Origin: a virus
IMG/VR virus record: IMGVR_UViG_3300043452_000009
Coordinates: 1-52,427 of that record
Length of the DNA: 52,427 nucleotides
Direction: 5' to 3' (one strand)
In this document: positions 32,108 to 41,560 of the stretch, piece after piece
How positions within the stretch are numbered: the stretch's first letter is position 1
Layout: every line of letters begins with the position of its first letter
The notes under the pieces: generated by a model
Database searches by the model: none
The model's input: the letters and a program-made list of their open reading frames with translations, nothing else
What the model was told of the DNA's origin: nothing
Program-made: the position numbers and the translations under genes

Positions 32108-34903
32108 ATGGAAGAGGAATACATCTTAAACGGTAAAGTATACAAAGCGTCTGACCTTAATTCTTACGCTAAAAAAAGCGGTTTGTCTTTGAGTGAGTAT
32201 ATTAAAGAATCTGGAGCTAAAGTAAGTCAAGCTGCTGAAAAAAACTATTCACTTGGAGGTAAGAATTACGACAGAAAAACACTTGAAACATACGCTAAAA
32301 AAAGCGGTTTATCTTTTGACGAGTACATAAAAGAATCCGGTGCAAAAAATATTGCAGTAAAAAAAAAAGAGTCTACAGATGGTACTCAAGCAAGTCAAGC
32401 TTTGGGTTCGAAACCTGTTCAGCAACCTGTAAAATCTTTATCGGGTACAGAAAAACAGGGACAAGCTCAGCCTTCGGCTTCTTCAAGTGGAGGTAAGATG
32501 GAAACATTTACTGGGTTCTCTAATGAGGACCTAGCTAAAATGAATCAATCTCCAGAGGAGAAATCTAATGTTGAATTTGCTAAGAATTATACTCAGGCTG
32601 TTAAAAAAGGAAGACTAACAAAAGGGAATCCAAATGCTATAAAAACAGAAAGTCCTTTTGAAGAAGCTTACAAGCAGACTGAGGAAGAAATAAAAGCAAA
32701 TCCTTTTTTAACACAACAGCCTCAAATAGGATTAGACGGTAAAGAGATTGTTGAAAAAAAGAGCGTAATTGAAACAATAGGACTGCCTTCTAAGGAAGAT
32801 ATTGCTAAAAAAGATTTAGAGATAAAACAAAAAATAGACCAAGAATATAAAAATCTTGATCTAGATAATCCTACACCGTATTTATCTGCATCAACTTATA
32901 ATAGATTAGAAACAGAAGGGCTTCCAAAAGATACTTTTGTAGATGATTTATTTAGTGATGAAAAACTACAATCAGCAGGTATAAATCCAGCTGATTTTGA
33001 CGGATACCTAAATCAATCTGGTTTTAAAGAACAATTCAAAGAAAGAAAACAGAGAGGTGATTTTGATCCTGAATCTAGAGGTTTAATGAAAGTATCTGAC
33101 GCTAGATTAGCTGAGGAATTGTATAAGAAAAAAATACTATCAAATTACATATCTACTATAAACGAAAGAGAGGTTTTAAAAAGTAAGTTACAATCTGTAA
33201 AAGGTAGTTATGACGGTAAAAAAATACCTGTAAATAAAAACGCTAAAGTATTTGATAATAATTTAATAGCGGCTTACTCTGAAGAAAACCTTCCTATTTT
33301 AACACAAAAATTAAAAGAAAAAGATCAGGTTAATAAAGAAAAATACCAAGAATTAACAAATGATAATTCTGGTTTAAACTCTTTATGGATAGGGACTAAA
33401 AACGCGCTAACCGGAGGTTTTAATTCCTTCTTAGACGCTGTAAATAAATCAGGTACAACTATTTACGATGCTATAGGAGCTGACGAAACAGCTGAAGAGC
33501 TAAGATATCTTAATGAAGAAAGGCAATTAGAAAGACCCTCTGAAAGACAAGTTTCTTTTGCTAGTGGTAAAGTCGTGGGGTTGAAAGGTAAAAAATACTT
33601 AGTAGACGAAAAAGGAACTGTATACGACAAGGATAATGAAATAGTTGTGAACGATCTTTTAGATCAAGGTTCGTTAGATAAAATACTAAAAGAATCCAAA
33701 AACTCAAAAGAAGAAGATTGGTTTTTTAGCCCTCAAGGAACCGCAGTTCAGACAGGTTCTGTTTTAGGAGATATGGTTTGGCAAGTTGCGTGGCAAGCTA
33801 CTGTAGGTAAGCTTACAAAAGGCATACCTATGAAAAACATTCCGATACCAAAAGCTACGGCTGATGCTATTATAGCTCAGTCATCTCTTGGTTATTCTCA
33901 GGCATATCAAACAACTCTTAAGGAAGCTAAAGACGCTGGGTTAACAGACAAGGAAGCAGAGCAAATAGCTGGAGATGCAGCTCAGAGAACTGCAATATGG
34001 TATGGAATAACTGCACCTATATCACCTCAAACTAAAGCTGTAGAATCTTTATTTGGAGCAGCTGAAAAAGATCTTATAAAGAAAGCAGTAAACGCATATA
34101 AAATAAACGGTAAGCAAGGGTTTATATCTACATTAAATAACGGATTTAAGCAAATACCTAAAAAAGCCGTAGGATTTGTTGAAGAAGGAGGAAAAGAAAC
34201 TATTCAAGAAAACATACAACAAGGAGGTGATATTTTATGGATTAACGCTCAAAAAAACATAGACGCAGGTAAGGAAATATCTGACGAGACAATGTCTTAC
34301 GATGATTTCATGAATACTTCTATATTGTCATTCTTGTCAGGAGGCGCTGCTGCTAATTTAAACATGCCTTCTTTTTCTGGAAATAAAAAAACACAAGTAA
34401 AAAGTTTATACCAATTATCTCAAAACATGGACGTGTTAGACACTAACTTGAATGAGATGGTAAATAATAAAGTAATTACTAAAGAAGATGCTGATAGAGT
34501 AAAGAAGGACGCTATAGCTGTTTCTAGAAACGTTACAAGGATACCAAAAGATACAAATCCTGACATTCAGCTTGATGTAATGAGAAATCTTAGCGATGTT
34601 CAAGACTTGGAAGACAGTAAAAAAACATTAGACAAATCATTTCATTCTCAGATTGATGCCCAAATACAAGAAAAAAGAAACGAGGTAGAGAATATTTACA
34701 ACGAGTCTTTAAAAACAAATAAAAAAGAAGAGGTAGAAAATATTCAAGAAAATTCATTACCTTTGTTTGAGCAATTACAAGCTACCGAAACAACAAAACA
34801 AAAGAATAGATTACTTAAAAACAACCCAACGGTAGCGTTTGTTAGTCAAAATTTAGACACAATAATAGACTCTGTAGAAGGAGCACAACGAGTTGAATGT
34901 TAA
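32108..34903 (+). CDS. Large internal virion protein with N-terminal repeats
   Basis: 931 residues. Residues ~1-85 hold two copies of a 40-residue motif, Y-L-GKVYKASDLNSYAKKSGLS then EYIKESGAK, and Y-L-GKNYDRKTLETYAKKSGLS then EYIKESGAK. This FxxYAKKSGLSxxEYIKExG element is common at the N-terminus of phage internal proteins and may target them into the capsid. A long polar linker follows, then a helical block (LWIGTKNALTGGFNSFLDAVN) and, at about 545-760, a conserved membrane-active-looking section with GDMVWQVAWQATVGKLTKG. Its end overlaps the ferritin gene's alternative start. Probably ejected with DNA. Confidence 0.65.
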   Translation: MEEEYILNGKVYKASDLNSYAKKSGLSLSEYIKESGAKVSQAAEKNYSLGGKNYDRKTLETYAKKSGLSFDEYIKESGAKNIAVKKKESTDGTQASQALGSKPVQQPVKSLSGTEKQGQAQPSASSSGGKMETFTGFSNEDLAKMNQSPEEKSNVEFAKNYTQAVKKGRLTKGNPNAIKTESPFEEAYKQTEEEIKANPFLTQQPQIGLDGKEIVEKKSVIETIGLPSKEDIAKKDLEIKQKIDQEYKNLDLDNPTPYLSASTYNRLETEGLPKDTFVDDLFSDEKLQSAGINPADFDGYLNQSGFKEQFKERKQRGDFDPESRGLMKVSDARLAEELYKKKILSNYISTINEREVLKSKLQSVKGSYDGKKIPVNKNAKVFDNNLIAAYSEENLPILTQKLKEKDQVNKEKYQELTNDNSGLNSLWIGTKNALTGGFNSFLDAVNKSGTTIYDAIGADETAEELRYLNEERQLERPSERQVSFASGKVVGLKGKKYLVDEKGTVYDKDNEIVVNDLLDQGSLDKILKESKNSKEEDWFFSPQGTAVQTGSVLGDMVWQVAWQATVGKLTKGIPMKNIPIPKATADAIIAQSSLGYSQAYQTTLKEAKDAGLTDKEAEQIAGDAAQRTAIWYGITAPISPQTKAVESLFGAAEKDLIKKAVNAYKINGKQGFISTLNNGFKQIPKKAVGFVEEGGKETIQENIQQGGDILWINAQKNIDAGKEISDETMSYDDFMNTSILSFLSGGAAANLNMPSFSGNKKTQVKSLYQLSQNMDVLDTNLNEMVNNKVITKEDADRVKKDAIAVSRNVTRIPKDTNPDIQLDVMRNLSDVQDLEDSKKTLDKSFHSQIDAQIQEKRNEVENIYNESLKTNKKEEVENIQENSLPLFEQLQATETTKQKNRLLKNNPTVAFVSQNLDTIIDSVEGAQRVEC

Positions 34904-34913
34904 AAATAAAATT

Positions 34914-35411
34914 ATGTTAAAACCAGAGATTTTAGACAAGGAAGTAGTAGATATATTAACGTCAAGACTTCAGAATGAGTATAACCATCACTACTTTTAC
35001 CAAGCTGCAAGCAACTGGTGTAGAGGTATTGGGTTTAATAAGGCTGCTGATTACTTTTTAGCTGAAAGCAATGAAGAGCTTGAGCACGCAAGAGGTATTG
35101 AGAAGTATCTTATTGACTGGAATGTCACCCCTTCTCTTCCTACAATTAAAACACCTGTATTAGAATTTAAAAATTTAGCTGAAACGGTTGAGGTTTCTTA
35201 TAAGAATGAGTACGAATTGTACGAATTGTATGAGGAATCATCTGTTGATATTTTAAAGATGGGTGAGATGTGTACATTTGACTTCTTGCAAGCATACAGA
35301 AAAAATCAGAACGATGCGGTTGCTGCCTATAGCGATATGCTTAATATCCTTGAAGGGACTAACGCAGACAGCAAGTTTGAGATGTTATTAATAGAAAAGA
35401 AATTATTCTAA
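34914..35411 (+). CDS. Ferritin
   Basis: 165 residues, a clear non-haem ferritin similar to E. coli FtnA. From M1 the ferroxidase ligands read E22 (LQNEYNHH), E55 and H58 (NEELEHAR), E98 (YKNEYELY) and Q131 (KNQNDAV), matching FtnA E17, E50, H53, E94 and Q127. The third-site residue FtnA E130 is replaced by A134 and E126 by N130, so sites A and B are kept but site C is weakened. It should oxidise Fe(II) and store iron in a 24-mer shell. The start MLKPEIL matches FtnA's MLKPEM, so 34914 is preferred over an ATG at 34893. It lies between two giant virion-protein genes, three bases before the next. Confidence 0.92.
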   Translation: MLKPEILDKEVVDILTSRLQNEYNHHYFYQAASNWCRGIGFNKAADYFLAESNEELEHARGIEKYLIDWNVTPSLPTIKTPVLEFKNLAETVEVSYKNEYELYELYEESSVDILKMGEMCTFDFLQAYRKNQNDAVAAYSDMLNILEGTNADSKFEMLLIEKKLF

Positions 35412-35413
35412 TA

Positions 35414-38400
35414 ATGGCTGGTCCTTGTGTTTTATATAATGGTAAGAAATATACCACAGAAGAGTTCGCTGCGTTTATACACGATGGCGAACTTTCTAAT
35501 TTAATATCAAATAATAAATTAGATCCTAAAAAATTAACAGGTGAAGTTCCTGACGTTTTTAATGTTCCGGTTGCAGAGGCTAAAAAGATGAGTGTGATAA
35601 CTCCTGAGAAGTCATCAAACTTTGCTAACCTTACTCAGGACGATGAAGGGAACGCTGTGTTCTTTCACGTTGGTGATGCTGGCTACGAAACAATCAAGCC
35701 GTCAAGCGGTCAAAGCACTAGAACATCTAAGGGTGAGGCTGCTGCTATTGGCAAGGTTGGAGGTGTTGCTATGTACTACACCAGCCCTAATGATTCAGAG
35801 ACGATGGTCACCGGTCCTGGGAAATACGCTGTTAAAGTCCCTATTAGTAAGGTATACGATTTTAATACTGATGAGAATAATTACTTAGAGGAAGCTCAAA
35901 AAAGACACGAAGAAGAAAACCCTGGCAAAGCTATGGACGCTAACTCTGAATTAGCTTATATTACAAAGATAGCCGGAGAGAATGGCTACGACATGGTCGT
36001 TGCTGATTGGGGAGGAAAAACTCGCGCTCAAACAACTAAGGAATTAACGCCAACGGATACTCAAATTTCTAAGGGAGAACAGGTTACAAAAACTTTTGAC
36101 GAGAAGTACGTTCCTAATACTGAAAAAGGATTCGTGTCTATAGTTCCTGAATCTAAGGATTCTAAGTTTCAAAAGATATACGACAAGATATACAAGTACA
36201 GAAATTCTCAGCAAAATTATGATGCGTTGTATAAATTAAGCACGTCTAGTTTAAGCAGAGAAGGAATTACTAAATTGGTAAATGAGTCTGATTTACCTCA
36301 GGAATTGAAAGACGAGTATAACAAGGTAGATAAACAAAGACAAGGCAAGAGAAGATCTTATATTAAAACTAAAGAGGTTAGTGTTGAAGGAGCTCCAGAA
36401 GGAAGCTACCTAAACATAGGGATGAAGATTGGTGAGGACGGAGAGATGCTTACTATCGAAGAAATCAAGGAAGCCTTGCCAGATGATGTTGAAATTTCAG
36501 AGGAGATTGTTAAGGATGTTGAGAGTATTTTTGATGGAGAAATAAGTATAGAGCCTACGAATATTTTAAAAATATCTAGACCACTTACAGATGAAGAGAT
36601 GCAAAACCTTCTTGTTGCAACTGAGCAAATGGGTATATCTCAAATGGTTGATGGTAAAGGAATTGTGCACGGAACAGAGCTATGGGATAAGTTTGACCCT
36701 AAGTTCTTCCATATGCCAGATAACAGAGTGCTTTCTGATGTTGTGTCTAAAGAAAAAACAATAGAGCAGGAGGTTGAGGAGATATCAAACTTATTCTCTA
36801 CCGATATAAACAAGGCTGTTGAGAACGCTAAGGCTGCGTTGGCTAATATACTTCCTAATGTGAAGTTTGTTATTCATGATGATTATGATTCGTATACAAA
36901 GGCTGTAGGTGACGAGGACGTAGAGTCTGGAGGAACTTATATGTCAAGCACAAATACAATACATATAAACAAGCGAGCTGCTACAAAAACAACAGTAGCT
37001 CACGAGGTATTTCATGCCGTACTTATAAATATGGTTGGTACCGATGTTAAGGCGGCTGACATAACAAAGCGAATGATTAATGCGCTTAGTAAGCAGCTTG
37101 ATAATAACCCTGATTTAAAGGAGTATTTAGAGAATTTTGTTGCTTCTTACGACGAGAATATTAAGAATGAAGAGAAGGCAGCTGAACTATTTGGTTATCT
37201 AGCAGCTAACTACGATACATTACCTAAGCAATCACAGAGTCTTATTAAGAGATGGATGGATGCCTTGGCTAAGATGTTTGGCTTTAAACCATTCACAGAT
37301 AACGAGGTTGTAGACTTCTTTAACACGTTGTCAGAAAAGGTAGCTACTGGACAGGAGGTTACTGATTTAGATGTTAAAGCTATAAGCACAGGAACTCCTT
37401 CTGCTATAGGAAGTCCTGTCAGTATAAATAGAAACTCAAAAGGTGCTGCTTTAAAATTTACTGAAACTCCAGCTAACTTATCTTTTGTAACAAACAAAGA
37501 CAAGATAGATATTAATAGTCTTATAAATGAGATTATTGATAAAAAACAAAAAATTTGGTTCTGGATGGCAGACCAATTAGGTAGAGGTAATTATTATGAT
37601 TCAGTAATAGATGGAGAACATTATTTAGATGCTGGTCCTAGTTTTGCTTTAGATCCACAAAACAAAAACAAAGGGGTTTTATGGGCTAGTGGATTAGCTG
37701 AAAAAACATTGAATGATCAAATAGAAAAAGCTGATTATATATTTTTCATAAGCGGATCTCCTGAGAAAGCTAAGTTATTTAATAAGAGAGTATTAGATTT
37801 GACTGCCGCTAGGATAAATAGTAACTCAAGTTTTGATGAGTTTAAAAAAGCAATTAATAATTTCCCTAAAGAGACAAATGATTTAATAACTATAAAAGAA
37901 GCTTTGAATAGTGTTAATTCTTTTGAGGAGTTGTCTAACAGCACAAAAAGAAAACCTTTTTTAATAGCTATAGATAAGTTAAGCAAATCAAAAACAAGCC
38001 CAGAAGGATCTTTAAACAGTTTGCTAAAATCATTTAATGCCTTTGTTGACTACAACGAATTAAGAGATGGTTTTTATAAGGAAAATAATTTTTCTCAAAA
38101 CGACATTATGCTTGTTGGTAAACCAACTGGTCTTGGAGGAAAAGCTATTCACTCTACTTACGAGTCCGCTATTTTAGGAGAAGTGATAGGTGTTCCTGAT
38201 AAAAAAATTGATTCTTGGGAAATAATGCCTAAAGAATTAAAAGACAAATACAAGAAAGTAATTGAAGGTAGAGAGTCAAAAACAAAGCCATTACAAGCAA
38301 AAATAATAGCGGCAGAAATTGGTATTGTAAGAGAATTAGATTCTTCTGCAAAAAAACAAACTAGTGTTATTGCTAATAAAATAAAGACAGCAAAATCTAA

Positions 38401-41209
38401 CGGATTCTCTGATGCTGCTATTTCACAGTACCTACAAAATAACGGGTACACAGCTGAGCAGGCCTCTAAAGGATTGCTTGATTACAATAAAAAAGAAATA
38501 CAGAAAGCGCAGAAAGAAGACGGTATATTTGTAAAAGATACCAACACTAAAATAAAAAATTTCTTAGGAAGCGTTAGAAGAAGATTAACTTCAGCTAGAG
38601 GATTTATGCCTAAGTCTACATTTTTAGCTATTGAAGACAAAGCTTCAAAAATAGAAGTCCAAGCAAAGTTAGTATCTAATACATCGAAAAGATTTGATAA
38701 ATTACTTTCTAAATATCAAGGAGATAAGGAAGCTTTATTGGTTGAATTTGATTCGTATATAAGAGGGGATAAATCAGTGATTTTGCCTTCAGAATTTAAA
38801 GCCGTTGGTGATATAATGAGAAACCAGATAGACGGTTTATCCCAAATGCTTGTAGATCTTGGAGCCTTGCCAGCTGAGTCAGCCGAAAATATTAGACAAA
38901 ACATAGGGTCTTATATGACTAGAGCTTATGAAGTTTTTGATAATAAAAACTGGGCTACAAAAGTTAAACAAGAGCAAGTAGATAAAGCTAAAGACTTCTT
39001 TAGAAATGAATTTTCTAAAATAGCTGAAGATAAGGCCCAAAAAGAAGGCCTTACTAAGGAGGACGTTCTTAATAAAATAGTCGACGAACAAATAAGTAAA
39101 ATACTTGATAAGGATATTGAGAATGGTTTTGTAAGCTCTGGAAAGGAAGGCTCTAAGGATTTATCTATACTAAAACAAAAGATGGATATACCATTAGAGA
39201 TAAGAGCTTTAATGGGAGAGTATACAGACCCTGTACAAAACTATGCCAACACTGTTTACAAGATGGCTAACCTTGTTTATAATACCAAGTTTTTAAATGA
39301 CCTTAAAAAGAATGGTATGGGAACTATATTTTTTGAGGAGAATGATACAAATAGACCTAAAGATTTTAACACAAAAATTGCTGCTGACTCAACAAAAACA
39401 TTTGATCCTCTTGGAGGTTTATTTACAACTAAAGAAATAGCTGATGAGTTTAATAATGCATCTCCTTTAAATTCTTTATCTAAGGCCGCTAACGCTTTCA
39501 AACTTTATGAGTACTACATGAAGGCACTTAGATCTGTAAAATGGTTAAAGACTATTGGTTCTGTTGCTACTCACGGTAAGAATGTTTTTGGTAACCTTGA
39601 CTTTATGTTGTCTAATGGATACATTAACTTTAACGAATACAGAAAATCGTTTAACGTTATAATGAACGACCTTAGAAATAAAGGAAATAAAGATCTACAA
39701 GAAAAATTACTTGAATATACTGATGCTGGTATAATAAATCAAAACGTTGGATTAAATGAAATTAAGTCAATGTTTAAGGATGGTGATTTTGATAAGACAT
39801 TTGAAAGAAGAATGAATAAGCCAGGTGAGAGTAAAATCTCTAGGCTTGGTAGGTATTTAAAATCTAAAACAATAGGTGTCAAGGAAGGTCTTGAAAACGC
39901 TTACCAGGCTGAAGATGATTTCTTTAAAATTGTAGCTTATGAAACAGAGAAAAGAAAATACTCAGAAGCTTTTTATGGTAAGAAATACGAAAACCTTACA
40001 GACACGGAGAAGAAAGATGTTGTTGATTATGTTAAGGAAATAGTTAAAAACATACTTCCTAATTACTCAAGGATTCCTAACTCAGCTAAAATGCTTAAGG
40101 TAATACCTGTAGCTGGTACGTTTATATCGTTCTCTTTAGAGTCACTTAGAACATCATACAACACTGTAGCTCTTGCATTTACTGAGATGAAATCAGATAA
40201 TCCTAAAATAAAAGCAATAGGAGCTAAAAGATTCGTAGCTTTAACCGCTATTCAAAGTTTAAAATATGGACTGATGTACATGTTGTCTTCTAGCTTTTTA
40301 GGAGATGATGAAGAAGACGAAGATAATAAAAACAAGAATGCTAAAAGATTTGTGGCTCCATGGTCTAAAAACTCTAATATAGTTATAACAGACATGGGAG
40401 AAGGTAAGTTTTCTTTTGTTGATTTTAGCGCTTCTGATCCTAGAGCTCAAGTGCCAAAAGCTTTGAATGCGTTTAGCTCTGGAGAAAATTTTATTGACGG
40501 ACTTGTAGAGTCTGTAAAAGAATTTACATCTCCTTATTTAAGCCAAGATATTTTATTTTCTTTAGTTAACGAAATTAAAGACAATAAAGATTCTTTTGGA
40601 AGGGAAATATACAATGAGTACGACAAGCCAGTGGATAAGGTTAATAAAATAATGGCTAGGGTTTGGAAGACTTTTGAACCAGGGACTTTGACTAGTATAA
40701 GAAAAATATCTGAATCAGAAAACAAAATAAATGATGCTGTTGGACAAATAACTGGATATAAGGTTATAGATGTTGACACTCAAAAGCAGTATTATTTTAA
40801 TTCTAAGAAGAACTTCGAAGAAACATTAAAGGCTAAGCAGATATACAACAAGGCATTTAGAAAGTTTGAAAAGAAGGAGATTACAAAAGAAGAGTTAAAA
40901 GAAGCTTACGATAGATCTAATGAAAGTATCAGAGGTATATTAGAAGAGAATAAAAAAGATTTTGATTCTGCTGTATACTTTGGAGCTGATCCTTTAGTTC
41001 TTTCTCAGTCCGCCGATGATGCTGGTTACAGTAAGAACGCTGTATATCAAATTGAATCTGGAGAGTTTCAAGATATCGAAGATAAAACTCCTTTAACTCA
41101 AGAAGAGGCTATGAAGAAAATAGAAGAGTTAAGAGAGAATATAAAGTCTAGAGGAATAAAAAATCTAGACGAGATAAGAAGAAAAGCAAGAGAAAAAGGA
41201 GGCAATTAG
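35414..41209 (+). CDS. Giant internal virion protein with zincin domain
   Basis: 1931 residues, the largest gene. The N-terminus (VLYNGKKYTTEEFAAFI) resembles the element repeated in the 32108 protein. Residues ~65-230 contain FFHVGDAGYETIKPSSG and YAVKVPISKVYDFNTD, perhaps an ADP-ribosyltransferase-like fold. A zincin motif VAHEVFHAV (H530, E531, H534) with a downstream AAELFGY glutamate marks a metalloprotease at ~470-600. A conserved module at ~690-970 (IWFWMADQLGRGNYY, DAGPSFALDP, IFFISGSPEKAKLFN) is typical of phage polyvalent proteins. The last ~500 residues are the helical large-polyvalent-protein type with VKWLKTIGSVATHGKN, DFSASDPRAQVPKAL. Most likely injected with the genome. The stop overlaps the convergent gene. 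Confidence 0.8.
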   Translation: MAGPCVLYNGKKYTTEEFAAFIHDGELSNLISNNKLDPKKLTGEVPDVFNVPVAEAKKMSVITPEKSSNFANLTQDDEGNAVFFHVGDAGYETIKPSSGQSTRTSKGEAAAIGKVGGVAMYYTSPNDSETMVTGPGKYAVKVPISKVYDFNTDENNYLEEAQKRHEEENPGKAMDANSELAYITKIAGENGYDMVVADWGGKTRAQTTKELTPTDTQISKGEQVTKTFDEKYVPNTEKGFVSIVPESKDSKFQKIYDKIYKYRNSQQNYDALYKLSTSSLSREGITKLVNESDLPQELKDEYNKVDKQRQGKRRSYIKTKEVSVEGAPEGSYLNIGMKIGEDGEMLTIEEIKEALPDDVEISEEIVKDVESIFDGEISIEPTNILKISRPLTDEEMQNLLVATEQMGISQMVDGKGIVHGTELWDKFDPKFFHMPDNRVLSDVVSKEKTIEQEVEEISNLFSTDINKAVENAKAALANILPNVKFVIHDDYDSYTKAVGDEDVESGGTYMSSTNTIHINKRAATKTTVAHEVFHAVLINMVGTDVKAADITKRMINALSKQLDNNPDLKEYLENFVASYDENIKNEEKAAELFGYLAANYDTLPKQSQSLIKRWMDALAKMFGFKPFTDNEVVDFFNTLSEKVATGQEVTDLDVKAISTGTPSAIGSPVSINRNSKGAALKFTETPANLSFVTNKDKIDINSLINEIIDKKQKIWFWMADQLGRGNYYDSVIDGEHYLDAGPSFALDPQNKNKGVLWASGLAEKTLNDQIEKADYIFFISGSPEKAKLFNKRVLDLTAARINSNSSFDEFKKAINNFPKETNDLITIKEALNSVNSFEELSNSTKRKPFLIAIDKLSKSKTSPEGSLNSLLKSFNAFVDYNELRDGFYKENNFSQNDIMLVGKPTGLGGKAIHSTYESAILGEVIGVPDKKIDSWEIMPKELKDKYKKVIEGRESKTKPLQAKIIAAEIGIVRELDSSAKKQTSVIANKIKTAKSNGFSDAAISQYLQNNGYTAEQASKGLLDYNKKEIQKAQKEDGIFVKDTNTKIKNFLGSVRRRLTSARGFMPKSTFLAIEDKASKIEVQAKLVSNTSKRFDKLLSKYQGDKEALLVEFDSYIRGDKSVILPSEFKAVGDIMRNQIDGLSQMLVDLGALPAESAENIRQNIGSYMTRAYEVFDNKNWATKVKQEQVDKAKDFFRNEFSKIAEDKAQKEGLTKEDVLNKIVDEQISKILDKDIENGFVSSGKEGSKDLSILKQKMDIPLEIRALMGEYTDPVQNYANTVYKMANLVYNTKFLNDLKKNGMGTIFFEENDTNRPKDFNTKIAADSTKTFDPLGGLFTTKEIADEFNNASPLNSLSKAANAFKLYEYYMKALRSVKWLKTIGSVATHGKNVFGNLDFMLSNGYINFNEYRKSFNVIMNDLRNKGNKDLQEKLLEYTDAGIINQNVGLNEIKSMFKDGDFDKTFERRMNKPGESKISRLGRYLKSKTIGVKEGLENAYQAEDDFFKIVAYETEKRKYSEAFYGKKYENLTDTEKKDVVDYVKEIVKNILPNYSRIPNSAKMLKVIPVAGTFISFSLESLRTSYNTVALAFTEMKSDNPKIKAIGAKRFVALTAIQSLKYGLMYMLSSSFLGDDEEDEDNKNKNAKRFVAPWSKNSNIVITDMGEGKFSFVDFSASDPRAQVPKALNAFSSGENFIDGLVESVKEFTSPYLSQDILFSLVNEIKDNKDSFGREIYNEYDKPVDKVNKIMARVWKTFEPGTLTSIRKISESENKINDAVGQITGYKVIDVDTQKQYYFNSKKNFEETLKAKQIYNKAFRKFEKKEITKEELKEAYDRSNESIRGILEENKKDFDSAVYFGADPLVLSQSADDAGYSKNAVYQIESGEFQDIEDKTPLTQEEAMKKIEELRENIKSRGIKNLDEIRRKAREKGGN

Positions 41210-41217
41210 CCTCCTTT
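41195..41217. terminator. Bidirectional terminator at convergent genes
   Basis: AAAGGAGGC (41195-41203), loop AATTA, GCCTCCTTT (41209-41217): a perfect 9-bp stem with an A-run before and TTTGTTTT after, so it works in both directions. It covers the last codons of both the plus 1931-residue gene (stop 41207-41209) and the minus 53-residue gene (stop 41206-41208), which end tail-to-tail. Confidence 0.88.
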
Positions 41218-41367
41218 GTTTTCTCTATAAAACTTCAACACCTCATCATCCGGATCGTTGAAGTCAACCTCAAAAAGATTACCATTAATAGTAGCCCAAC
41301 CTAATAAAGGTTGGGTATCATCGGTCTCTGGAAGAGCGTCTAACACCTTAAGAAGATCTTCATGCAT
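41206..41367 (-). CDS. 53-residue acidic hypothetical protein
   Basis: Begins MHEDLLKVLDALPETDDTQP, contains GWATINGNLFEVDFNDPDDE and ends FYRENKGG. Function unknown. The start at 41367 overlaps the previous stop (TATGCATGA), a better fit than an ATG at 41388 that would overlap more deeply. Last gene of the leftward block; it ends at the bidirectional terminator. Confidence 0.5.
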   Translation of the reverse strand: MHEDLLKVLDALPETDDTQPLLGWATINGNLFEVDFNDPDDEVLKFYRENKGG

Positions 41368-41560
41368 AATCAACCTCTTCAAATTCAACCTCGTATCCTA
41401 AATATTCTAGTACATCTTTAAGTATTGTATCAATGTCATGATAATCACCACTTGTTACATACTCACCGTTTATATGCACGCTATTACCATCGGTATAACA
41501 GCATCCATCTCCACATTTGTGGTTCCAATCTTCTGATTTAATTTTCAGTTTCTTTTTCAT
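41360..41560 (-). CDS. Small Cys-rich hypothetical protein (CGDGCC)
   Basis: 66 residues. It begins MKKKLKIKSEDWNHKCGDGC, with C-GDGCCY and NSVHINGEYV motifs and an acidic C-terminus VLEYLGYEVEFEEVDYA. The W-x-H-xCGDGCC cluster (one His, three Cys) could bind zinc. It starts inside the dNMP kinase-like stop (ATGA overlap), so it is co-translated. I recall similar short proteins in flavobacterial phages, no function. Confidence 0.55.
   Translation of the reverse strand: MKKKLKIKSEDWNHKCGDGCCYTDGNSVHINGEYVTSGDYHDIDTILKDVLEYLGYEVEFEEVDYA

Noticed and set aside
34893-34913. Upstream ATG for the ferritin gene
   Set aside because: The MLKPEIL start at 34914 aligns with the natural start of FtnA; the earlier ATG overlaps the previous gene and adds seven unconserved residues.
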